From assembly GCA_903929065.1 (NCBI GenBank), contig CAIYTJ010000133.1:1-14304 (forward strand): DNA of 14,304 nt, written 5' to 3'. This document shows positions 1-6,071 of this stretch, in pieces; positions within the stretch are counted from its first letter, which is position 1; the number at the start of each line of letters is the position of its first letter. The notes under the pieces are model-generated. The model was not told where the DNA came from, made no database searches, and saw only the letters and a program-made list of their open reading frames with translations. The DNA comes from an uncultured Bacteroidales bacterium (GTDB lineage Bacteria; Bacteroidota; Bacteroidia; Bacteroidales; Paludibacteraceae). The translations under genes were made by a program, and so were the position numbers.

Positions 1-429
1 AAAAATTATTTAATAGAGAATTTGATAAGGAAGAATATTGATGATGAAATGCTTTTTCAATATGAATTAAAAAATGGAATAAAAATATCACAATTATTTG
101 AACATGGCAATCAATCTGGTTTTGACAAAAAAGACTCTCTTTATTTATTATCTCAGAACAAAAATCCAGAATATTTATCAATCAATGATTCGATATTGGC
201 AAAATTTGAACATTCCACATTAGAATCAATTCGAAAAAGAATACATAATAAAGATTATATTCAATACTATCAATTTACAATTCCAATAATATCGAAAGAT
301 AAGACAAAAGCATATTTTGAAGTTAACTACTATTGTGGTCCTTTATGTGGAGTTGGCAATGCATTCTATCTTCAAAAAGTAAACAACAAATGGAGAGTTA
401 TAAGTAAACTAACAAAATGGATAAGTTAA
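1..429 (+). CDS. Hypothetical protein, 5'-truncated by the window edge
   Basis: I do not recognise a characterised family. The reading frame is open from base 1 to a TAA stop at 427-429, giving 142 visible residues. A TTG at 22 and an ATG at 49 could serve as starts, but neither is convincing because the frame continues off the edge, so I treat the gene as partial. The visible part is polar, with no membrane segment. Its C-terminus holds a compact motif, YYCGPLCGVGNAFYL, followed by a Lys/Asn/Trp stretch (NNKWRVISKLTKWIS). From memory, small Bacteroidota hypothetical proteins have similar Cys-Gly pairs followed by a beta-hairpin and a terminal Trp-Ile-Ser; this is a recollection, not a search result. 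Base composition is far more A/T-rich than the genes to its right, which suggests a separate origin. It converges on the binding-protein gene with only 7 bp between stops. Confidence 0.6.
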   Translation, partial: KNYLIENLIRKNIDDEMLFQYELKNGIKISQLFEHGNQSGFDKKDSLYLLSQNKNPEYLSINDSILAKFEHSTLESIRKRIHNKDYIQYYQFTIPIISKDKTKAYFEVNYYCGPLCGVGNAFYLQKVNNKWRVISKLTKWIS

Positions 430-436
430 AAACACC

Positions 437-1561
437 TTACTTCAATTTTTCCGCATATACCAACTGATAACCCGGCAAAATATCCGGATGCAGAATAGCA
501 ATCACGTCCGAAAGCAATAAATCGGGCCGTGCCACGGCACTTTCCCAGAAATCGTTGGCCGTGGAAGCTAATTTGCGCTTATTGAAATTATAGACCTGTT
601 TCAGCTTCACAGGGCGGAAATAAGCATGTTTTGCATCGGCTTTCACCAACTCGTCAAGCGATTGGAAGTTGCAGTTCATCCACACGTCGGTTTCGGAAAA
701 ATTTTTCAGCACCGTTTCCACGTTCAGCGGCAGACTCCCTGCCGTGGTATCGTTGGCATAAAAATAGTTGGAACCTGCGTCGGCAAATAGCTTACCCATA
801 TAATTTCGACCCGATGGCATGTACCACGTCCCACGGAAATTGGAACCGGCCATGATGTTCGGTTTGTTTTTTACAGCAGCCGCTTTGGCTTTTATTTCGT
901 TGTAACGCTTATCCACACTTGTGAAAATGCTGTCGGCCAGTTTTTCTTTATCGTAAAATGCGGCTACAAACTTTATCCATTCGGCCCGTGCCAGCAGCGA
1001 AGTTTCCATCCATTCGTTATTGAAAATCACCGGTATTTCAGCTTGCGAAACACGTTTTGCATAGGGATCATTTTGGTTATAACCGCTCATCATCACCGCA
1101 CCAGGTTTCAGCTGCAGCGTTTTTTCCACGTTGATATTAAACGCGTTGCCCAGGTCGGCAATAGCTCCTGATTTTAATCGTTTGTTTATTTCGGCGTTGT
1201 AAATAATCTCCGGCGAACAGACGGCATTGACCGTTTGCAATTCACCCAGCAGACTCAGAAATTCGAAATGCGTCACCGAAGTAGCAGCCAGGGTTTTCAA
1301 TGGAATATGTACCTTAGTGCCATTGGATGGCGTTTTGGTGTTGGCATCATTCACCAGAAAATAGCGCGCATAAACCGACCCTTTCACCCACGGGCTAAAA
1401 ACGATGACTTCTTTATAACCGGCAAAATACTTAATGTCAAAACCCTGCGCATAACTCAGTTTCAGCGAATCAGAAACATCTTGATTGTTAGACTGAGCAC
1501 TTTTATTGGTACACGAAAATACAAGACAGCAAGTAATGATTAGGATAAAAAGATGTTTCAT
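437..1561 (-). CDS. BtuF/FepB-like ABC-type metal-chelate-binding lipoprotein
   Basis: A 374-residue periplasmic-binding-protein-like lipoprotein of the TroA/BtuF fold (Peripla_BP_2 type), expected to bind cobalamin, a siderophore or another metal chelate. The N-terminus is a short hydrophobic signal ending in VFSC, with Cys17 as the likely lipidated residue. Visible family features are the first lobe around residues 85-200 (TSVTHFEFLSLLGEL, a binding-protein-type PGAVMMSGYN region), a long linking helix around residues 205-232, and a C-terminal lobe ending in FWESAVARPDLLLSD and HPDILPGY, which is typical of Bacteroidota homologues. No permease or ATPase gene is adjacent: the gene stands alone between an MFS gene and a convergent unrelated gene, so its ABC partner, if any, is elsewhere. 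The leader has a promoter-like box and a strong inverted repeat. The ligand cannot be named from sequence, and a link to glucan use is not supported. Confidence 0.85.
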   Translation of the reverse strand: MKHLFILIITCCLVFSCTNKSAQSNNQDVSDSLKLSYAQGFDIKYFAGYKEVIVFSPWVKGSVYARYFLVNDANTKTPSNGTKVHIPLKTLAATSVTHFEFLSLLGELQTVNAVCSPEIIYNAEINKRLKSGAIADLGNAFNINVEKTLQLKPGAVMMSGYNQNDPYAKRVSQAEIPVIFNNEWMETSLLARAEWIKFVAAFYDKEKLADSIFTSVDKRYNEIKAKAAAVKNKPNIMAGSNFRGTWYMPSGRNYMGKLFADAGSNYFYANDTTAGSLPLNVETVLKNFSETDVWMNCNFQSLDELVKADAKHAYFRPVKLKQVYNFNKRKLASTANDFWESAVARPDLLLSDVIAILHPDILPGYQLVYAEKLK

Positions 1562-1578
1562 TTTTCGATTTTAAACGC

Positions 1579-1638
1579 AGAGAACCGCAGAGGTTTGACT
1601 CCGCGGTTCTCTTTTATTTTTTTTGCGAACTCTGCGGT
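1579..1638. repeat. Inverted-repeat leader with two competing pairings
   Basis: AGAGAACCGC (1579-1588) is perfectly complementary to GCGGTTCTCT (1603-1612), and GAG/CTC pairing continues inside after one mismatch, leaving a 6-nt loop. On the plus strand the stem is followed by a T-rich run (1613-1624), which makes it look like an intrinsic terminator for rightward transcription. A second perfect 9-bp inverted repeat pairs ACCGCAGAG (1584-1592) with CTCTGCGGT (1630-1638). The two pairings use the same arm and exclude each other. In minus-strand RNA this region is the 5' leader of the binding-protein gene. It may be a dispersed intergenic repeat rather than a regulatory device. Confidence 0.6.
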
Positions 1639-1648
1639 ATATTTTCCG

Positions 1649-1678
1649 CAAAGATACAAGTAAATGGTAAATGGTAAA
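1649..1678 (-). promoter_or_regulatory. Candidate promoter for the binding-protein gene
   Basis: On the minus strand, TATCTTTG (plus 1649-1656) matches exactly the Bacteroidota -7 consensus TAnnTTTG. A TTTA (plus 1675-1678) lies 18 nt upstream, one mismatch from the -33 TTTG. The start site would be near 1642, giving a leader of about 80 nt that includes the inverted repeats. This is a motif match only. Confidence 0.45.
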
Positions 1679-1694
1679 TGATTAAATGGTAAAT
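1661..1694. repeat. Heptanucleotide tandem repeat (TAAATGG)n
   Basis: Two exact TAAATGG units, then TAAATGAT (one base longer), then TAAATGG and a partial TAAAT. On the minus strand it reads TTTACCA-like units placed between the end of the MFS gene and the promoter-like box of the next gene. Each unit supplies a TTTA that resembles a weak -33 element. Confidence 0.75.
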
Positions 1695-1699
1695 TCTTT

Positions 1700-3199
1700 T
1701 CAATGTCCTTTCGGAACTGCAGTCACCGCACCCGACGATTCCGGTTCTTTTACAAACATCCAGAAAACAACCGATGTGGTCACCAGCAATCCGCAGAAAA
1801 TATACAGCAGCTGGTGGTTTCCGGTGGCTTTGATTACATTTGCCACACCGTTACTCATCATTTGCGGAAGAACCACCGCCAGATTGAATACACCCATGTA
1901 CAAGCCCATTTTAGCTGGATTCACCCGTTCGCTCATAATGGCAAAAACGATGGAAATCACTGCCGACCAACCGATTCCGACCAGGAACATGCCGATGTAA
2001 AAATCAATTTCCACGCGACTGAAATAGGCGATATAAAAGTAACCGATTGCCGAAAATGCCAGTGCGCAGATATAGGTTTTCACACGCCCGATCCGTTTGG
2101 CAATGGATTGAAGAATCAACGGGAAAATGGCCCCAATAAAATTCAGGATAAAGAACCCCAACGAAACAATATTTCCAACAGTTGCACCCGTATTTTGAGT
2201 TGTACCGGTCAGTTTTTCGGCAAACCAGTTGGCGGTAATATTAGTATGAATATGCGGTAAGATTTGATTTTCAATAAAGAAACCGGACAAAATAAACATA
2301 CTTTGGAAAGCGACCCAAGTAAACGAATGCGCCAGCATAATCTTCTGGAATTCATTCCGGTTCGATGCTTTTTTCAATCCCTGAATGATAATGATAATGC
2401 CGATAATAACCGAATAAGCCAACGCTGCAATCAAAACCGGATTGTGCCACGCAGCTAATGCCAAAGGGAAGAAATGAAAAAATAAACTGAAGAAACCAAA
2501 TACCAGAAAGCCGTAAAGTGGGAAAATTTCTTTGAAAATCTGTGCCACACCGAATTTTGCTTGCTCCTCAGCCTTTGCCTCATCCTGTTCCTTCTTTTCC
2601 TGAATAAATAAAACAGGGAAAACAGCAGTCAGAAAAACAATGCCAGCAGCAATATAAAGCAAGGTTTCATTTCCGAAAACCATGGAAAGAAAATACGCAA
2701 ACACACCGAAAAATCCCGACATAATCTGCATCCATACGTAACCGGACGTGCGCACTTTACCTTCAGGAGTCAGGTCGGCAATAATGGAACGGGCGGGATT
2801 AAACGTTACGTTGATGGACAAATCCAGAAACAACGCGATAACCGAAGCAATGAGAATAATATCGGAAATGCCGGTAATATGGGAAATTCCGCGAATGTGC
2901 GGCAGCGTAAGGAAGGCAATGGTGCTGACCAGTCCGCCGATAATGATAAACGGACGGCGGCGGCCTCCCATAAACCACACATTATCGCTCAACAATCCGA
3001 CGATAACCTGTCCGAAAATTCCTGCAATCGGTCCGGCAAGCCAAACGAAAGCCACATCGTGAATGTCGAGATGATATTTATTGGAAAGAATCCAGCTCAG
3101 CGCTGCAATTTGTGTAGATAGCGCAAACCCAACCGCTGTGGCAGGCAATCCAAGCAATGCCAGAAACGGATTGCTCATTTTCTTTTGAATGTTCAACAT
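1700..3199 (-). CDS. MFS sugar transporter, SLC45/sucrose-transporter-like
   Basis: A 499-residue, highly hydrophobic inner-membrane protein of the major facilitator superfamily, probably with 12 helices. The loop after helix 2 carries the SLC45/plant-SUT-like signature GLLSDNVW followed by GRRRPF (about residues 68-84). A second family-type segment is NPARSIIADLTPEGKVR (134-150). A charged central loop (about 201-216, Glu/Lys/Gln-rich) separates the two halves. This family moves di- or monosaccharides, usually by proton symport, and members often sit in SusCD loci. Here the likely cargo is a glucan breakdown product such as sophorose or glucose (inference from context). A second in-frame ATG at 3176-3178 (MSNPFLALL) would drop seven residues and could be the true start. 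A terminator-like hairpin precedes the gene and the upstream gap is 152 bp, so it may be transcribed partly on its own. Confidence 0.88.
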   Translation of the reverse strand: MLNIQKKMSNPFLALLGLPATAVGFALSTQIAALSWILSNKYHLDIHDVAFVWLAGPIAGIFGQVIVGLLSDNVWFMGGRRRPFIIIGGLVSTIAFLTLPHIRGISHITGISDIILIASVIALFLDLSINVTFNPARSIIADLTPEGKVRTSGYVWMQIMSGFFGVFAYFLSMVFGNETLLYIAAGIVFLTAVFPVLFIQEKKEQDEAKAEEQAKFGVAQIFKEIFPLYGFLVFGFFSLFFHFFPLALAAWHNPVLIAALAYSVIIGIIIIIQGLKKASNRNEFQKIMLAHSFTWVAFQSMFILSGFFIENQILPHIHTNITANWFAEKLTGTTQNTGATVGNIVSLGFFILNFIGAIFPLILQSIAKRIGRVKTYICALAFSAIGYFYIAYFSRVEIDFYIGMFLVGIGWSAVISIVFAIMSERVNPAKMGLYMGVFNLAVVLPQMMSNGVANVIKATGNHQLLYIFCGLLVTTSVVFWMFVKEPESSGAVTAVPKGH

Positions 3200-3218
3200 G
3201 ATATCAGATTTATGGATT

Positions 3219-3250
3219 AAAAAAATTGCATTTCGCTAACGGAATGCAAT
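3219..3250 (-). terminator. Intrinsic terminator after the second GH144 gene
   Basis: ATTGCATTTC (3225-3234) pairs with GGAATGCAAT (3241-3250) in a 10-bp stem with one G-T wobble and a 6-nt loop. On the minus strand the stem runs straight into seven T residues (plus 3219-3225 is all A). It lies about 100 bp past the GH144 stop and 20 bp before the MFS start. It therefore ends most operon transcripts, or acts as an attenuator in the MFS leader. Confidence 0.65.
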
Positions 3251-3283
3251 TATATTAATTTTTAGCGAGAAAATGACCTTTTG

Positions 3284-3314
3284 CAAAAATGGATTGCAAA
3301 TATCGTCCCGCAAA
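3284..3314 (-). promoter_or_regulatory. Possible promoter for the MFS gene
   Basis: On the minus strand, TTTG (plus 3311-3314) is followed after 19 nt by CATTTTTG (plus 3284-3291). This is one mismatch from the Bacteroidota pattern TTTG-N19-21-TAnnTTTG. The start site would be near 3277, upstream of the terminator-like hairpin, which would place the hairpin in the MFS leader. The match is weak. Confidence 0.28.
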
Positions 3315-3351
3315 CGTTTACTAAAAGAAATGGATTAGTTGAAATTCCGGA

Positions 3352-4998
3352 TTAATAAGTAAATCCCAACTTCGTCAATCCTGCCTGAACCTGTGTGTTT
3401 TGCATAAACAAATTCCACAATAATCCCGTGCGGTAATTTTCAATCATGGCAACAATCGGTCCCTGATCAATAGCCAGATATGACGTTGCAAACCAATGTG
3501 TATTCAGGTTGAACGCATCTTTAAACCCGTAATCGCCCCACATTTTATCACCAAGAGTGTAATAAAAGAAATGCAAAGCCTGCATACTTTCGACCGGAGT
3601 GTAGGGAAACGAAGAAAGTGCAGCCGTTGGTGCAATTACTCCCACGTCATTGGTAGGCGAAGAAGCAGTATAGCTGTTTTGAATATCACTGGCAGTCAAA
3701 CCCCAGCAATTGGCGCCATAACCGTAGTTTTTATGGGGATTTGCCACGCAATAATTATAATTTATTTTGGCATGTGCTGTGTTTTGTGTCCAGTAATTAG
3801 CATATTGATCTATCAAATGAGTTGGATTCAGTCCCAAAAATGAATAATGCGCAAAGAATAACGGTCCGCCGTAATCGGAACCTAATGGAAGAGTTATACC
3901 ATAAAATTGTTTTCCGTTTTTAATGGCACCATTCATAGCCCAGCCGTTGTCGTACACCGATTTGGTAATCGGATGAGTTGGCGATGATGCAGCGAGAACA
4001 TAAATTATCAACGCTTCGTCCCAACCACCAATCTGCATATTGATGGCCCAACCGTAATTTGGCGACCAATGCCAGAAGAGTTTTTGCTGCCCGCCTTGCT
4101 GAAACCACGTCCATTCCACATTTTCCCAAAGGGTTTCGATTTTGGTGCACATAGCTTGTTCGGCTGCATTACCGTTTTTAAAATACGATTGAACAGTCAA
4201 TAAGCCTTCCATAAAAAAAGCAGTTTCAACCAAATCGGCACCATTATCCTGGGTTCCAAAAGGAATCACTTTTCCCGTCGATCCGTTCATCCAATGCGGA
4301 AATGCACCGTGGAACTTATCGGTAGTGGATAAACTCAAAAAGTTTAAAATTTTATTCATTTGGTCAAGCCCCTGTGCCCGTGTGATAAAACCACGCTGAA
4401 TGGCAACCGGAATGCCCATAATACCAAATCCAGAACCGCCAAAAGTAACCGTTTCGCCGGAACCAAGCCGCTCACGTGCCAAACCGGAAACCGGATGAGC
4501 ATAATCCCAAAAGTATTTGAAAGTCTGTTTTTGAACCAATGTAAGCAAACTGTCGTCGGAAATAACCGGAAACTTTGGTGTCGGGTCCATTTTCGTTACA
4601 AAAATATACTGGTATGGATCAATGATTTTTACGCCTAATACTTCTGAATTTGCAATATTCAGCGTGTATGAAGTGTAATAGTTAAGCGTTTTTTTTATTC
4701 GGAATGAAAGAATATTCTTATCGGTTTCATGAAGTAATGTAAAGCTGGTGTCAACACCGTTGCTGATATAAATTTTGTTTGGATCAATTTTGGAACGATC
4801 AATATTGGAAGAAAAAGTAACACGAATCACCACAGAATCAATTGGTAACATAAATGCACTTCCGCCGCTAGCCAATTGAATTCCATTAATGGTTACAGAT
4901 TGAACATAGGTATTTACCGGAACTGGCGTTGGAACTGTAGTGTTGCAGGAATAAAGCAATACCATTCCTAAAATAAGAATACTGATTCGTGTTTTCAT
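3352..4998 (-). CDS. GH144-type endo-beta-1,2-glucanase lipoprotein (Big_5-like + catalytic domain)
   Basis: A 548-residue protein counted from the ATG at 4996-4998. A longer start at 5049 is rejected because its 17 extra codons lie in a hairpin and delay the signal peptide. From the chosen start, the signal ends in LLYSC, with lipidated Cys18. Residues about 31-138 look like a bacterial Ig-like Big_5/SbsA domain. Residues about 145-548 form the (alpha/alpha)6 domain shared by GH144 and Pfam 'Glycoamylase': GSGFGIMG, HWMNGSTGK, DNGADLVETAF, FWHWSP, GGWDEA, YGGPLFFAHYSFLGLNP, NCWGLTASD and AIDQGPIVAMIENYR. Asp255 and Glu258 (DLVE) and Glu328 (WDEA) fit the acidic active-site residues I recall for the Chitinophaga enzyme. 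It likely cuts beta-1,2-glucan. Residues just after Cys18 are not acidic, so surface display is unproven. Sequence databases often call such proteins 'glucoamylase'. Confidence 0.85.
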   Translation of the reverse strand: MKTRISILILGMVLLYSCNTTVPTPVPVNTYVQSVTINGIQLASGGSAFMLPIDSVVIRVTFSSNIDRSKIDPNKIYISNGVDTSFTLLHETDKNILSFRIKKTLNYYTSYTLNIANSEVLGVKIIDPYQYIFVTKMDPTPKFPVISDDSLLTLVQKQTFKYFWDYAHPVSGLARERLGSGETVTFGGSGFGIMGIPVAIQRGFITRAQGLDQMNKILNFLSLSTTDKFHGAFPHWMNGSTGKVIPFGTQDNGADLVETAFFMEGLLTVQSYFKNGNAAEQAMCTKIETLWENVEWTWFQQGGQQKLFWHWSPNYGWAINMQIGGWDEALIIYVLAASSPTHPITKSVYDNGWAMNGAIKNGKQFYGITLPLGSDYGGPLFFAHYSFLGLNPTHLIDQYANYWTQNTAHAKINYNYCVANPHKNYGYGANCWGLTASDIQNSYTASSPTNDVGVIAPTAALSSFPYTPVESMQALHFFYYTLGDKMWGDYGFKDAFNLNTHWFATSYLAIDQGPIVAMIENYRTGLLWNLFMQNTQVQAGLTKLGFTY

Positions 4999-5010
4999 TA
5001 TAACTGATTT

Positions 5011-5046
5011 AAAAAATACAGGGAGGATGTATTTACAACCTCCCTG
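5011..5046 (-). terminator. Strong hairpin with T-run before the second GH144 gene
   Basis: CAGGGAGG (5019-5026) and CCTCCCTG (5039-5046) form a perfect 8-bp, G/C-rich stem. After one mismatch three more pairs close a 4-nt loop. Downstream on the minus strand come TA and six T residues (plus 5011-5016). This is a good intrinsic terminator, or partial terminator, inside the operon. It lies between the LamG stop (5070) and the GH144 start (4998), and would make the enzyme scarcer than SusCD and LamG. It could instead protect the 3' end of the upstream mRNA. Confidence 0.7.
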
Positions 5047-5069
5047 CAAGATTAAAAATTAAACTGAGA

Positions 5070-5969
5070 TTAATTCAATTGAGTAACTTCAGCTGCGTAC
5101 AATGCCTGTGCTTCAGCTGCTGTCAGAGCTCTGTCATAAATACGAAGTTCGTCCATAGAACCGTTAAACCAACCCATCCATGCATCGGTAGCAGCCGGAG
5201 TTTGAATAATTTTCGTTGCCCATCCGCCACCAAGAATCAATTTGCTTGGTTTATTGAATACCATATTGCCAAATGGAGGTTGAACTCCTGTAGCTGGTTT
5301 GGCATCCGCATAACGATTGGTTGTTCCAGCAGGAAATGGTACTTTAGCGCCATTTACAAACACATTGAAAGTAGAAGTAACATTATCATATTCGTAAATG
5401 ATGTGTGTCCATTTAGCAGCTTTGATTGCAGGTGTTGGAAAATTAATAAATTGATTTTGCCATACCGCTGTCTGACTGTGGAAAACTGCTTTCAAGTTTA
5501 ATGAATCAACCGGTGCAGCTGCTGTTCCCATTCTATCCTGACTCAATGAAAGGTTACCCCAGAATAAATCGTCATCGTTTGTAATTTGTAAAATCATTGG
5601 AACTGCCGCTGTTTCATTTGGAATCTGAGGTTCGTTCAACCACATAGCCACAGTGAATGCCTGTAATGTACGAAGTTTGCTGGTTGTAGGAAGATTATAC
5701 AAGAAATAACCTACATTATTACCCTGAAAACCTGCTTTTCTGCGTGCAGTAGCATAAGTAACATTACCACTTGTAGCAGGAGTCATTCCTGTTATCGAAT
5801 CATTTCCATTTCCATTGAAAGGAAAATAAGCAACTAAATCTGCAGTAGCAATAGTAGACGGATCTGTTTTGCCTGCATTTGGATCTGGAGTTGTAGTACA
5901 TGAACTAAATGACATACCTAAAAATAGGCATAGAACTGCGATCCCACTGAATAAATTAATTTTTTTCAT
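5070..5969 (-). CDS. LamG-fold lipoprotein, candidate surface glycan-binding protein
   Basis: A 299-residue protein with a lipoprotein signal ending in SFSSC (Cys24) and a Thr/Pro/Asp linker to about residue 43. A single concanavalin-type Laminin_G_3 domain covers about 45-295: LVAYFPFNGNGND at the start, FTVAMWL near 105, KWTHIIYEYD near 187, FNVFVNG near 201, LILGGGW near 245 and the typical closing segment GSMDELRIYDRALT with AEAQALY. I see no GH16-type ExDxE catalytic triplet, so it is probably a binder rather than an enzyme. Its place directly after susD is where SusE/SusF-type surface glycan-binding proteins are encoded, so the inferred role is holding beta-1,2-glucan at the cell surface for SusCD. 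Ligand and surface exposure are inferred. A strong hairpin follows the gene. Confidence 0.82.
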   Translation of the reverse strand: MKKINLFSGIAVLCLFLGMSFSSCTTTPDPNAGKTDPSTIATADLVAYFPFNGNGNDSITGMTPATSGNVTYATARRKAGFQGNNVGYFLYNLPTTSKLRTLQAFTVAMWLNEPQIPNETAAVPMILQITNDDDLFWGNLSLSQDRMGTAAAPVDSLNLKAVFHSQTAVWQNQFINFPTPAIKAAKWTHIIYEYDNVTSTFNVFVNGAKVPFPAGTTNRYADAKPATGVQPPFGNMVFNKPSKLILGGGWATKIIQTPAATDAWMGWFNGSMDELRIYDRALTAAEAQALYAAEVTQLN

Positions 5970-6071
5970 ACTGATTGTTTTTTTTAATTTGACTTAATTT
6001 AAAATTGTTGTTTTTGATAATTTAAAAATTTGATTTGTGTTTAACTGTATTTTATAATTGTTTTTAATCGT
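5970..6071 (-). other. A/T-rich 102-bp leader between susD and the LamG gene
   Basis: This gap is almost entirely A and T and has no G/C-rich hairpin and no clear promoter box. It is longer than the 1-26 bp gaps upstream in the operon. An A-rich stretch just before the ATG (plus-strand T-run around 5979-5986) may aid ribosome entry, since Bacteroidota leaders usually lack a Shine-Dalgarno sequence. Confidence 0.4.

Noticed and set aside
1562..1699. Cobalamin riboswitch upstream of the BtuF-like gene
   Set aside because: The gap is only 138 bp and is taken up by short repeats; I see nothing like the B12-box or the multi-stem core.
1703..2260. 185-residue plus-strand open frame inside the MFS gene
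   Set aside because: It is antisense to a clear transporter, is rich in His/Asn/Gln with no recognisable domain, and has no promoter-like sequence before it.
3279..3301. TTTTGCAAAA palindrome with nearby ATTGCAAAT as an operator
   Set aside because: Such A/T-rich palindromes arise readily in this intergenic sequence and no cognate regulator is in view; the overlap with the weak promoter candidate alone is not enough.
3920..4150. Minus-strand 76-residue frame overlapping the second GH144 gene
   Set aside because: It is an alternate-frame shadow; the main frame carries continuous GH144 motifs across this interval.
4999..5049. Upstream ATG adding 17 residues to the GH144 lipoprotein
   Set aside because: The extension is encoded by the hairpin sequence and places extra residues before a canonical Lys-Arg-hydrophobic-LLYSC signal; the ATG at 4998 fits a normal lipoprotein start.
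5079..5501. 140-residue plus-strand open frame in the LamG gene
   Set aside because: Cys/Ser-rich shadow of the LamG coding frame with no family resemblance.
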